Shown: in pieces, positions 34,449 to 44,655 of the stretch | Layout: each line of letters starts with the position of its first letter | Numbering within the stretch: the first letter of the stretch is position 1 | Source: Sarocladium kiliense | Lineage: Eukaryota > Ascomycota > Sordariomycetes > Hypocreales > Sarocladiaceae | Assembly: GCA_030734395.1 (NCBI GenBank) | Contig: JAUZTG010000029.1 | Coordinates: forward strand, 1,426,001-1,490,000 | Length of the DNA stretch: 64,000 nucleotides | Reading direction: 5' to 3' | Made by a program: the position numbers and the translations under genes | The notes under the pieces: generated by a model | The model's database searches: none | What the model was told of the DNA's origin: nothing | Seen by the model: the letters and a program-made list of their open reading frames with translations, nothing else

Positions 34449-34488
34449 AGGACCCACAGGTAGTCCCATGGGACTACCTGTGGGTCCT
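34449..34488. repeat. perfect 40-bp palindrome
   Basis: AGGACCCACAGGTAGTCCCA is followed at once by its reverse complement with no spacer; the centre is CCATGG. It sits in the gap between the membrane-protein gene (start 34171) and the plus-strand gene at 34834. Such a perfect inverted repeat can extrude as a cruciform and is usually lost quickly, so it is probably recent or selected. Confidence 0.9.
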
Positions 34489-34833
34489 GTCGGGGTCCCC
34501 ATCCATGCAGGATTGCGGAGTGATCAAACAAGGGTACCGGAGCCATCTTGGTGCAATGGTCTGGGCATGTTTTCATACTAACAAGAGCTGGGCCCATGCT
34601 CTGGCAAAGCACGATCACTCGCCTTCTTATGGTACGCACCCTTCGAAGTGAAATGGAGCCCGCGGCTATTGTGGCCTTGCAACCTTACCGCAAATCTCAT
34701 TCAGTGCCTTATGGCGATGGACATTTGGCTACCGCCGACTTGATTTTCCATCACCGGTCGCTTCCAGAAGCTCCAAATGGCTTCTACATTTGCCAAACTA
34801 CAATTCTTCTGTGCTGCCATCAACTCTTGCCCG

Positions 34834-36679
34834 ATGAAGTCCAGGTGTCCATCAATGAATTCATTGGGCAAGACTTTGCCTGTGGCACCTGGGTCCACGG
34901 GGATCAGTGAGTATCCTGACTTTCTCAAGTGGCCGAGCTAACAAGAAAGACGTATAATCCCCTCAAATTGTACTCTAGGTTCGAACTGCCAGCAGAGAAT
35001 AAGCCAATCGCACCGACTATCCACAGAAGCTTGGCCTCCAGGAGATGAACAACGTAGCAGCAAGCGCCGAAGAGAGGAGCCGGTTGCAAACGCGGTGGCA
35101 GAACAGACAGCCACCTCAGAGACGCGAGATGGACAACCGCGAAACAAGAGAGTGAGGGCGAGCGCTGACGTAACCTCGGGTGCTGTCTCGGATCAGCGTA
35201 TCGACGTGACAACATCATCGACTGACGAACAAGCCCGATGTGCTTGGCAGGCCGACTTTGAGACTGCGGTAGTCATCATCACAAGGCTTCGTCAAGGCCT
35301 GAAACTCTGCCAGGAGGAGTCTCGAAGCGTTGTTCCGCCTCGCCAGTTGAAGACAGATTCGCTGAAAAGAACTGATTCCATCAGTCAGCTCGCTGAAGAC
35401 CATTGGGAGCACTCGGAGAAGGTGGAGAAATTGGCGATTTATTCCGTGCTTCAGCACCGGTTCTTGTCATCCTGCTGTCGCAACTACATTAAGGCCAAAG
35501 ACCCAGCATTGAAAAGCAAGTCCAGCGAGAAGAAAAGCTCAAAGAGATACATGACACAACGGAGGTATGATGATGCCAATGCAATGCTTCTTTGGATTAT
35601 CGACGGACTTTATGAATATTGGGAAGAGCATTCCCTCCTCATTATGGACGCTGCATGGGGTAAGTAAATTGAATACGTGCTTTTCGATGTTTCCATGTCT
35701 CACTAACCCCCAAGTCACGGGCTACTCTTTAGGGCATGGCATTAGAGTCGGTGTCGAGAGGCGGAAGGAAATTGTGAAGCTGGTAGTCCTTGGGTTACGT
35801 CACGAACCGCCTTCTGTGCCTCCGGATTACCAGGTTCTGCACCCAGCAGCCTACCTCTCTTATAACAACCCGGACATCAAGTAAGTCGAAGGCATAGCTT
35901 TTGACATCACTGCAGGCGCTGATCTCCCAAGGTTACCGGATGCTTGCGAATGTCTTGGAATCGGGAATTTGAAAGCACTTTCACCTTCAGCTTCTGATAT
36001 CGAGGAGTATTCGTTCGGATTTCCGCTCCACCTGCTCTTCGGCAAGAATAGGGGAGATAGAACCCAGACCCTTCTTGGGAGAAAGCTAGATTGGACTGAG
36101 TTGTACAGATACGACCTGTCTGCCACACTGCCGCCCACACCTACAGCATCTGATTCAAATCAGCCACTACTTGATGGGGACGAAGATTCGCACAAGCCGA
36201 GGCTGCCACCAACACCCGCACCGTCGCCGGTGCCATTCGTTTCGAGACCAGCATCGCTGGATCACCATGCGGACTCTCAAAGGTCTACATCGCTATCACC
36301 TGTGTCTACAAGCCCCAGATGCTCACAGGATCAACCACCTCCATCATCGCCGATGTCAAGCTTCACCCCACCAGATGAGGCCCTCCCCCCCTTCGGTCAT
36401 CGCGACGATCTTTCGAGAAGTGATAATTCCGGCTCTAGTAACCATGGGCCGTCCCTTTCAATTCCAGGGTTGATCAATCTAAGCCTACAGCCTACAGACC
36501 AAAACGACAACAGCTTAGGAGTTGAAGAAGTTCTTGGTCCAGCAGTACAAAGTCCAACCTTTCAGCAAATGGTCTACATCGATGTCTTCGACTTGCCAGC
36601 ATGGTCCACCAGCCCTGGAGACCACCACTTCTTCGGTCCTGAATCTCCATCCGATTTGTCCTCAATCCTTGCTTCATGA
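34834..36679 (+). CDS. hypothetical protein with Ser/Pro-rich C-terminal half
   Basis: Four exons (34834-34906, 34979-35659, 35733-35880, 35932-36679) join in phase into 549 residues; the first exon is less certain, but its GTGAGT donor, GCTAAC branch and phase fit. A basic stretch (QRSSKRRREEP, RNKRVRAS) could be a nuclear signal. Then come helical regions (QADFETAVVIITRLRQGLKL; YDDANAMLLWIIDGLYEYWE) and a block spanning two introns (PDYQVLHPAAYLSYNNPDIK and on). The last 200 residues are Ser/Pro-rich. No known domain is found. The stop TGA at 36677-36679 shares the bases TCATGA with the stop of the convergent gene. Confidence 0.65.
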
Positions 36680-37272
36680 AGCTGGCCGTACCTCAACCTG
36701 AAGGATGTAGACGATGAATTTGATAGTGCCCTCCTTGAGAATAAGTGCACTGTTTGGTGGGAGGAAGATGGTGCCTTCCCAGTCAACCTTTTTCGCTGTT
36801 CCAGGATCATTGTTCTCCTGTTTTTCAACATGGCAAGGCTCAAACGGTAATGGAACGAATATGGCACATGAGTCATATGTTGTCGTGATCGATCCTTTCC
36901 TAAGCCAAGTCGGATTCCGCTTGATTTCCCTTACAATAGTGAGGTTTCGTTCCTCGAGCCATTTTCTTATGAAGTCGTCCTTCAGCATTTTGTTAGTCCA
37001 GACCACCAATCTTAAATAGTCACACATACTATCAGTGTAAGCGCTGTTTTCAAGATGCGATCATACTGCTCCGTGATCGCGCATCCGTATACTTCCCCAA
37101 TGGTTATTGGACTTCGTTTCCACTCCTCTTGACGCATCCCAGCATCTTCAACCATCTTAGTCAGGAGACTCTCAGCAGGCGCGTTCTCCAATAGCTCCGT
37201 TCCTTCGTTGCGGTGGCTTTCGTGCGGCAGCTTTTCCGACGGCGTTGATTCTAGTAGTCGTGAAATATCCAT
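36674..37272 (-). CDS. hypothetical protein, convergent with the gene at 34834
   Basis: Exons 37272-37030 and 36979-36674 join in phase 0 over a 50-bp intron (GTATGT, CTAAC branch) into 182 residues. The frame is open to an earlier ATG at 37311, which would make 195. Exon 1 is charged (SEKLPHESHRNEGTELLEN). Exon 2 looks globular and beta-rich (SCAIFVPLPFEP, GTIFLPPNSALILKEGTIKF). No family recognised. The stop overlaps the stop of the opposite gene in a TCATGA palindrome. Confidence 0.62.
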
Positions 37273-37602
37273 CAAGGCGGGAGTCGAACATATATATACA
37301 TAGGAGTTCAAGATTGCTTCTGCATCGCACCATTAAGTCTCGCAGCCCGGGCAGGGGGACGTTAGGCATGTCCACTTCATAGGGCGTGTCATGGAGTTGG
37401 CTAGAAGATCGCACATCCACGCATCCACGCAGCCCAATAACGCAGCACCAACATTACGTCATCATGGAGCGGAAAAGCGATTTTCCGCCTGCGACACTAG
37501 ATCAACGGACCTCACTAGATTATTGACCTTTCGGAATCGCATGTCAATTGAACGCTCATCATTGATATAGCGATCAGGGACTAAGTTATCGTAGTAGCTC
37601 TC

Positions 37603-37849
37603 CTACTTGAAGAAAGTGTTTCCCTTGTCTGAACCCGAGAATGGCAAGTCGATCACATTGATGTGATCATCCTTCGAGCCTCTGTCGTTGGTCGAATTAG
37701 CACTACCGTTGGGCGATTCACCGGTCTGAATAGTTGTTAGTCTTAATTAGATTCAGCTTAATCGTCATAGAACTTACAGGCTGGGTTGTAGGAGCTGGAA
37801 CAGTGGAACCTTTAGCAGGTTGCTCGTCCTTGGACTTATCTTTATCCAT
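37603..37849 (-). CDS. tiny two-exon gene, 64 residues
   Basis: Exons 37849-37778 and 37725-37603 join in phase over a 52-bp intron with GTAAGT donor, GACTAAC branch and TTCAG acceptor. Each exon alone is too short to stand out as an ORF. The product starts MDKDKSKDEQPAKG and is hydrophilic, rich in Ser, Asn, Asp, Gly and Lys, with no signal peptide, so it is probably an intrinsically disordered small protein. Near its C-terminus is VIDLPFSG. The DNA upstream of its start (repeat copy B) is a relative of the DNA upstream of the F-box gene, so both may share a promoter. The family is unknown. Confidence 0.55.
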
Positions 37850-38007
37850 GGTGATCAACCAACGTATGAACGATGTCTTTAGGCGAAGTTGGTCCTAGAG
37901 TATCAGTGTCTCGCAAGGAGTTAGTCGCTGGAACATGGAACACAGTGTATTCTAGGAAAAAGCCAGCGCTCTGTTGATAAAAATGACTCGAAGCGAGTAG
38001 GACTAAC

Positions 38008-38313
38008 AGGGTGAAGCAACGTAAAGGCGCGCGGAGGGTCTTGGTAAAGAATCGAATCCTCACAAGAGGTATTGATCCACGAGTTGATCGATCTCCTCAA
38101 CAATAATGGGGATAGAAGGTGTAGAACTTTTACGTTTTTGGTACATGAACTCAGACAAGCTCTTATGGAGGATGATGATCCATCTTATACTAATTTCGAA
38201 CTCGGGGAACAGGGAGTAGCCAAGGATTGCACCTGCGAGACATCAGGTCTCCGAAACGGCCGCCTCATTCAACCAACGGAACGCCATCTACACGTCAGCA
38301 TCCTGCAGGTCGA
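38008..38313 (+). repeat. diverged direct repeat, copy B
   Basis: Partner of 27984-28284. It begins about 160 bp upstream of the tiny gene's start codon. A plus-strand ORF of 93 residues runs through copy B (from 38072), but the matching frame in copy A is broken by a stop, so coding in the shared part is not conserved. Confidence 0.7.
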
Positions 38314-39178
38314 CCACCATCAAGCATCCCAAGTACCCTTTAGCTGTGACTAGGATTCGTGGCCGACGACAATCCAAACTCGCCCCTCCTGCTGTGTCGA
38401 CGGTTGCATTCGTATTCCTTTATGACCATACTGCACAGGACAGGACACGACACCCAGCAACAATAACAGACAGGGATCAAGTTTTCAATCGGGATGAGAA
38501 GCGTGTTGTTTGCCTATCCGTCTTCTCATTATTCATGACCCGAAGACGCTTAGGTCAGTCAGGTTGACAATGAATTTGGCAGGATCTGGAGTACTACATG
38601 CAAGCTAACAAGCACTCTGAAATGCATCAGAGTGCTATTGGCAAGGTCCGAGGACAGGCTTGGAGTGAAAGGTAAGGGCAGACTCCCGCGTGAAGCTGAG
38701 GTACATCGTTTGCCCAAGGTGGCCCGTTCGAGCTAGGATGGCCTTGCTTGCGTCTCCGGTGCAGACTCGATGCATGGCTGAATGCAGCCTTGGCCCAAGT
38801 ATACAAAGCTCCTTGCTGAGCATTAGCCGTAAATACTGTCTCCGCACTTTCCACGAGGGAAGCTTGTACCAATATGAGAGACATTAGGAAAGGGCAAACG
38901 CTAGGCCGCATAGAATGCGGCCATCGTGATAGCTTCAGGGGAACAAAGCCGGGAGGACCAACGCCAGCTGAGGGGTCAACAGACTGAGCGAAACAACTTG
39001 TGACGCCACTGTGAAGTACACAGAGACATGGGTCCCAGACATGTCAGGGGTGAACGGCAAGGCTTTTGTTGGCATTTGCTTTTTGACTATTGAACTTGGT
39101 CACGGCAGGTCGACCACCAGCTGCCATCCTAATAACCCATGTCGGATATTTACAAGGATGTACGAAGCCAACCAGGTT
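38314..39178. other. gene-poor stretch
   Basis: No supported gene on either strand; only short motif-free ORFs. Confidence 0.5.
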
Positions 39179-39313
39179 GAGAGTGCGCGTGCACCAGGTC
39201 GAGAGTGCGCGTGCACCAGGTCGAGAGTGCGCGTGCACCAGGTCGAGAGTGCGCGTGCACCAGGTCGAGAGTGCGCGTGCACCAGGTCAAATAGTGCGCG
39301 TGCACTAGATCAA
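39179..39313 (+). repeat. 22-bp minisatellite
   Basis: Five near-perfect copies of GAGAGTGCGCGTGCACCAGG plus TC, followed by two decayed copies (AAATAGTGCGCGTGCACTAG and a shorter one). The core GTGCGCGTGCAC is nearly self-complementary. Because 22 is not a multiple of 3, the apparent ORFs through it cycle through all frames and are not genes. Related cores lie at about 41.8-42.0 kb. Confidence 0.9.
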
Positions 39314-39565
39314 ATATGGGTGCACAAAGTGTGATGTAGTCTAGATGACAACGAATGGGGCGCTGGCACGTGACCCTCTTATGGGCCCGGGCGGATAGTC
39401 ATGGAGCACATCACGTGAAGTTAGCAAACTTCCCCGCAATGAGAGTCTCAGCGGTATCAGCCGAGAACGGCCGGACATGTGCTTGAATGCTTCGTCTTCG
39501 AAACTACACCCAACGTTAACTCTATCCGTTTTTTTACGTTCTCCCCTTGCAACAGATCACCGAAG

Positions 39566-40488
39566 ATGGCACATGTACACTTCACATGCCCCAATTCCAA
39601 GTGTCGGAAGCATTTTCAATCGCAGGACGAGCTCTCGGAGCATACACAGATCTATGAGGTATAGAAGGCCATCCTTTTGCCAATGAACCCACTGACAACA
39701 TCCAGGATCGATTGCGCAAAGCATTGGACAATGTCCGGGATCTTATAGCGCACCGTGATTGCTTTGGCAGCGAACCCGATACGGACCAAGGCAACCCCAA
39801 CTCATCCGAAGCATATACTGAGACCAGGCATAGTCCGACGCGATGGAGATGCCCCGATTCTACGTGCGGGCAAAAGTTCACTCGTTATCAAGACCTTCGT
39901 CGACACTATGGTTTGCGTAAGGCGTCTCCTCTGCTGCCACAGCCCCATACTGATTATATAGATTGCGATTGCAACGAGAAATGCCTGTCATGCGGGAAAA
40001 CGTACGAAAAATCGAGCAGATTTGTGAGCCACATCTGTTTCCGAAGCAAGCGAATTGAGCCAGAATCCAAACGCCAGCGCGACAAAGTCAGAAGCAACAT
40101 CGTACGAGACCTACGAAACCTGACGAACAACACCCAGACGAACAGATCCCGGAAGGACAAGAGCCGCAATCAGAAAGTCTCCAGGCAAGAGGAAGCGCAG
40201 GCTAGGAACATCATTGAGGAGCACGATAACCAAGAGCTGGCGTTCGTCGGTAATGACCCCAGGGACCGCATGCAATGTCCGATAGAAAGCTGGGGGCCAA
40301 AAACGTCTAGCCATCCATGGGATAATAACTATCAAGACTCGCTATATACTGAACCTGACTTCGCCAGGCTATTCAACTCTGGACAAATCGATATGCTTTC
40401 TCTGAATCATCCCGATGCATGGGATCGATTTGCGGTTGGAATTGTTCACAATCCTCCGTCGTTTGGAGTAGGTGGACCAGTCGATTGA
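39566..40488 (+). CDS. C2H2-type zinc-finger protein
   Basis: Exons 39566-39658 and 39706-40488 join in phase 0 over a 47-bp intron (CTGAC branch) into 291 residues. The start at 39566 is the first ATG followed directly by a finger. Finger 1 is CPNSKCRKHFQSQDELSEH, with its second His probably in the next exon (AHRD). Finger 2 is CPDSTCGQKFTRYQDLRRHY, missing a perfect terminal His spacing. A third Cys cluster, CDCNEKCLSCGK, ends in HICF. A long basic helix follows (KRQRDKVRSNIVRDLRNL), suggesting DNA or RNA binding, and then an acidic aromatic tail. Its 3' coding end overlaps the opposite gene by 43 bp. Confidence 0.75.
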
Positions 40489-41125
40489 CATCCGAATCCC
40501 TTCGCATATCCTGTTTCCACTGCAAACACCAGGCGTGGATGTGATATCACACTATCGTGGGTCAGAAAAGAGTAGGATGAGGGCCTTAATACAACGTACA
40601 CTCCACCAGCGCTCATAGTGATCGGTTTATCTTGCAAGCTCCTGTTACGGAGAAACTTGTACGGGACTTGCGTGAAGCCGTTTGATGCCTTGGCCCCTTT
40701 TAACGGTATCGCATGGGCGCCATAAGAGAATTCCAGCGACGTTTGAGGTTCCCACATGTACACCACAAGTCGACCTGGCATATCTGTGAGCGTGAACGCG
40801 TAAAAGTTGCCTCGCTCTGGCCCGATATGGAAGGCAAACACTGGATCGTAGTCCTGGAGGATCGTAGAAAGCCGCTACATCGTATCAGTAACGGTCCGAT
40901 TCTCTCTTGGAATACACTTACCGGATCCTTCGAGATTATTGACTGGAATGCGGCAAAGGATGCGAGATCGTTGGCACCTCGTGACTTCGCCGCAAGGTCT
41001 CCTATTTCAGCATTTTCTTGGTAGAACACGCCATGCTCTTGAAAGAACGTTTTGGATTCTGCAGCTGTAACAGAAGCTGACACTTGACCTGGCTCGAACA
41101 GGGTTGGAACGCTGGTTGCGGCCAT
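40446..41125 (-). CDS. hypothetical beta-rich protein
   Basis: Exons 41125-40922 and 40853-40446 join in phase over a 68-bp intron (GTAAGT...CTCCAG) into 203 residues. The ATG at 41125 has a strong ACCATGG context; an earlier ATG at 41164 is possible. The protein alternates short hydrophobic strands (NFYAFTLTDMPGRLVVYMW, GGVYVVLRPSSYSFL, PRLVFAVETGY), suggesting a cupin or jelly-roll-like fold, but no metal-binding His pair is obvious. The family is unknown. The last 43 coding bases are antisense to the end of the zinc-finger gene. Confidence 0.62.
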
Positions 41126-42381
41126 GGTCGTCCCAAACGTAAGAAAAGGTTGTTGTTGGCCCATGACAATCGAATGAGGCGCGGGGTCCCCGGCGCGTAG
41201 TATCTATTTTTCCGTGACTTAGTGGTTAAATGCATACACCAGTTGGACGATAACTCGGCTATGTCCTCGTTGGGTACCAAGTGTCTTCAACTCGGTATAT
41301 TATGAAGCTCCTGCTTTGCCACTGTCACCTTAAAACCCTACAATCAACACCCGAGAAATTTCATCCTCTTATTCAGTAAAAGGTCACTGCACAGCGGAAT
41401 CCGCGTATATTTCACCAATTTGAAGCCTTGATATCAGTGGACTCGACATGTCTGAAGCGTCATGCAGTTCCTGTTCAGATGGCATCCAGCCGAACGGTGC
41501 AATCTGCCCATTTTGTGCAAAGAAGAAGGGATGAGCGCTTTTCCATCAATGTAAGACCCACGTCTTCTTCTAATATACCAATCTGACATAGAAGAAGCAA
41601 CAATAGCGACATACGGCGTGATGAGGGATAAGGCAGCGAGGGAGGGTGGATAGCACGTAGCCTGCATGATGTTATGCTCTCATGGAATTATGATCCCAGC
41701 TTGTACTTTGCGATATCAAAATGTTCATTACGCTGAGTTCCAGACATATCATGCACGCGCTGCTTTCTCGTTTTCCTCTGGTGTAGGCAATTGTCTCCAA
41801 TGCACGCACACTAAACAAAGGTCGCCCATCAGAGGGGAAGGTGCGCGTGCACTTAAACGAGTAGTGCAAGCGCACCGTTTGCCAGCACAGGTACCTCTCC
41901 CTTTAGTGCACGCGCACTAAATCAAAAGTCGCCTCTCAGTGGTGCAGGTGCGCGTGCACCCAAAGAAACGAGCATCACATGCGCACATTTTATTAGTGCA
42001 CGTGAACCTCCCCCTTTAGTGCAAGCGGACTTCAGAAGGCTTGGCTGTATTCCTAAGCTTATCACCTGGGGACCAAGAGAGGCTGATGTAAGAGCTGAGA
42101 TAGTTGCCATTGTGTGGGAACCGAGTGAGAAACGCGGACTCTTAAATCGCAGTCCTTTTGGAACTCTGACGCCGTATGATTCAGTTGTATCGATCTGGCT
42201 GTGGTCGAGGGGGTGGACAGATGCGGCTCGGTACCCCGCTCGAGCTCAAGGACTACCAGCACTTACGGCCAAACCATGACTCCCGAGGCTGAGCTAGCCT
42301 CGAGCCAACAGGCCAATGGCAGGGTTAGCGATAGGATAGCGAATGGCGTTGCGACAGGTACAGTGGGGTGCAAGTCCCGCG
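41126..42381. other. gene-poor stretch with scattered minisatellite cores
   Basis: No supported gene. Between about 41800 and 42025 there are several copies, in both orientations, of cores like GTGCGCGTGCAC, GTGCACGCGCAC and TAGTGCA, each next to CTAAA/TTTAG. They are related to the 22-bp repeat at 39.2 kb but interspersed with unique sequence. Confidence 0.55.
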
Positions 42382-42708
42382 TCAGTCATGTATTGACGGC
42401 GCTTTAAGTGGGTGCGAGCCGTGCAACTCGGACATCTGAAACGCAACGCCGGGTGAGCGCATCGAGGCCGGTAGCTCCTCTTTTATCAGGACGGCGTCTT
42501 CGGTTCTCACAATGGGAGGTCTTGATGAGGCCCGGGATAGAATATGAACTTTCGTGATGGCGCGTTTCTGCAGGCGGTGGATGAAGGACCAGAGTGGCGC
42601 GACGACAATTATCACCACAACGGGGACCAACACCCCGAGCGCGACCCTGGCGGCTGTGGATAGACGCTCACACCACCGGATCTGCCGTGCTTGCTGATCG
42701 CTTCTCAC
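42382..42708 (-). CDS. possible exon with one transmembrane helix
   Basis: The frame encodes about 108 residues with a strong membrane segment (VALGVLVPVVVIIVVAPLW) followed by a basic, cytosolic-looking tail. No ATG begins the open frame, so if real it is the last exon of a larger single-pass protein whose outer part I could not find in the 500 bp upstream. It may be a fragment. Confidence 0.35.
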   Translation of the reverse strand: MRSDQQARQIRWCERLSTAARVALGVLVPVVVIIVVAPLWSFIHRLQKRAITKVHILSRASSRPPIVRTEDAVLIKEELPASMRSPGVAFQMSELHGSHPLKAPSIHD

Positions 42709-43820
42709 TCGAGCTGCCTGGCCGTTTTAGGCGGACCTGATAGACAACAAGTTGGCCTCGTGGAGCTTTGCAAGACGGATACGAAGTTTCCCTTCACATC
42801 TCGTCTAGGATAGATGTCCCTCCGCGTACCTGCGATGTTGTTGAAGTCGCCCTCAGCCACCAGCCTTGGTGGCAGCCTGTTGGTATAAAGTTTCGGCCCT
42901 CTGGCAAGGCGCCCTAGCGGGCGGGCCGGATTCGCAGCCCCCGGCGAACTAGTGGAGAATGACAGGTCGGTCAGCGTCTACTCTGGTTGTTGATTGGCTC
43001 ATTGGAACAGGCAATTACAGTTTTGAGTTCCTCGCACGGAAGATCGTTGCAAGAGTTCAGCTCATAGCAGCTCCCTATGCATTGTACTTGGGCATCGGCT
43101 TCACGGTGTACCTCTGATTTAGCTTATTGAAGCGTGCTGCACTCCACAAGTTGACAGGCGCACCTTGAAGAGTGAACCGCGCGTCTAGTGTCCAAGGTAG
43201 CATCCAGGCCCATCCCGACCGCCGGGTGATATTGGTTCACATAGGCATGGTGGATAAAGCCAATGTACGCAGACAAGCAAGTATCAAACCGCGCGCTAAA
43301 GCCGAGTTTTCGACGTACTCCTTAGCCAAGGTTTGTAGTGGCGCCATTTGAAGACATCTTGGAGATAACATAGCAATCCATGCTTCGGGAGCCAACCAAC
43401 CACCGTAGTACGAGGGTGGCTGAAACTGTGTTGGTTTCTGGAGTAACGTGGCCAACATCCTATTGGTGATCTTTCCCTGGTATTTTTGCCAGCGATGCCT
43501 GTGCCGTGCAAAAACAATGACCAGCATATCGTGAATGAGGTCAAGTAAGGCCTTCGACACATGGCGCGCGGCTAGAAACAGGCCACAGCTCGTCCCATTG
43601 GGCAGTGTCCAGGTTCTTCCCCTACCATGGACGAAAGCCGTTACAGTCACTCATATCGGCTGATCACGTCGTTTCTCGGTACAAAAAAATATATAAAGCG
43701 CGACAATTCCTCTATGTTAACACAATGTACTTCCTCCAACTCAACAAATCAACCCCAAACAGCAAAACACACACCCGACTCATTCTCCAGCACGTTTCCG
43801 CACAATCAAGACTCTCCAGC
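42709..43820. other. gene-poor stretch
   Basis: No convincing gene. A minus-strand ORF at 43237-43650 (137 residues) has no motifs and is left uncalled. Confidence 0.45.
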
Positions 43821-43994
43821 ATGTGTATTCAACAACTGGACCGCTATACTTGTGGCTGCAACAAAGTGGGCATCCTCTACTGGTGCAATGTGGCACACAA
43901 CAGATCTCCCCCTTCACCATGTCCACACCCTTCAAATTCCGAAGAGCCCGTACCCTGGCGTTGTGTCAATTGTCCTGAACCAGACACGGAATAA
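43821..43994 (+). CDS. very small Cys-rich protein
   Basis: 57 residues from the ATG at 43821: MCIQQLDRYTCGCNKVG, then Cys again at YWC, PCPH and WRCVNC. The pattern MC-x8-CGC with later single Cys and a final CxxC is familiar from small intracellular Cys-rich proteins of filamentous ascomycetes, whose function is not known. There is no signal peptide. The longer ORF upstream in the same frame has no earlier ATG with comparable fit. Confidence 0.55.
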   Translation: MCIQQLDRYTCGCNKVGILYWCNVAHNRSPPSPCPHPSNSEEPVPWRCVNCPEPDTE

Positions 43995-44183
43995 AGGCAA
44001 GCATAAATGCTCCTCAAAGTTGCTGGCTGTCTGGCTGACTCTTCCAATGTATAGATGGCCCAGATTGATGCTCTCTTTTAGGAGCCAGTCTCACTGATAC
44101 ACGGGGAAAGCGGGGGATCTGTACAACGGTGGTTAGGGAGGGGCCGATACAAGCATCGTCAAAGCTCTCAGCTCGTCGCTGCT

Positions 44184-44594
44184 ATGTATTCTCTGTCCTC
44201 AATACCTAGCTTTGGACCCAATTTACACCTTCATCTCCCAACCAAAGACTTGAGATACGAACTGTCTTTCGACGCCCTTGAAATTGATGTGAATCAAATA
44301 AAAAGTGACTGTTCGCATCTCGAACGATTGCCAGTATGTTTTGGATCACAGTATTCCATAAGTTCAATAACAGAAAGCTCATTGATGGGAACTGAAAGGA
44401 CTGTTCCTACTCATAGAGGTGGAAGTCAGAATGAATCTATTTGTTTGTGTGAATCTGGAGTGTTCGTTGGGTATTTCATGAGGGAAGTTCTCCGTATGGC
44501 GCCAACACTACTTTGTGAGAAGCACCACGCATCAGCAGCTAGCAACCAATCTATCAGAGGAAGTGCCTCCCTTTCGGTGTTAAAGAGCATGTGA
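44184..44594 (+). CDS. hypothetical ORF
   Basis: 136-residue ORF with an ATG start, in slightly AT-richer DNA. No motif, signal peptide or membrane segment is seen. It is convergent with COG4, with 61 bp between the stops. It could be a chance ORF. Confidence 0.35.
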   Translation: MYSLSSIPSFGPNLHLHLPTKDLRYELSFDALEIDVNQIKSDCSHLERLPVCFGSQYSISSITESSLMGTERTVPTHRGGSQNESICLCESGVFVGYFMREVLRMAPTLLCEKHHASAASNQSIRGSASLSVLKSM

Positions 44595-44655
44595 CGGCTG
44601 GCGTCGCACTACCCAAATATATATCTCGACGGGGCATGTAAGAAGTTAACTGAGT

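Noticed and set aside
34925..35218. Hydrophobic minus-strand ORF
   Set aside because: It is antisense to the basic N-terminal exon of the gene at 34834, whose splice phases fit; hydrophobicity is a shadow effect.
39011..39334. 107-residue ORF with a repeated Arg/Cys/Thr-rich motif
   Set aside because: It arises from the 22-bp minisatellite, whose unit cycles through all three frames; no other support.
43237..43650. 137-residue minus-strand ORF
   Set aside because: No motif, poor composition, and no homologous pattern I know; could be chance.
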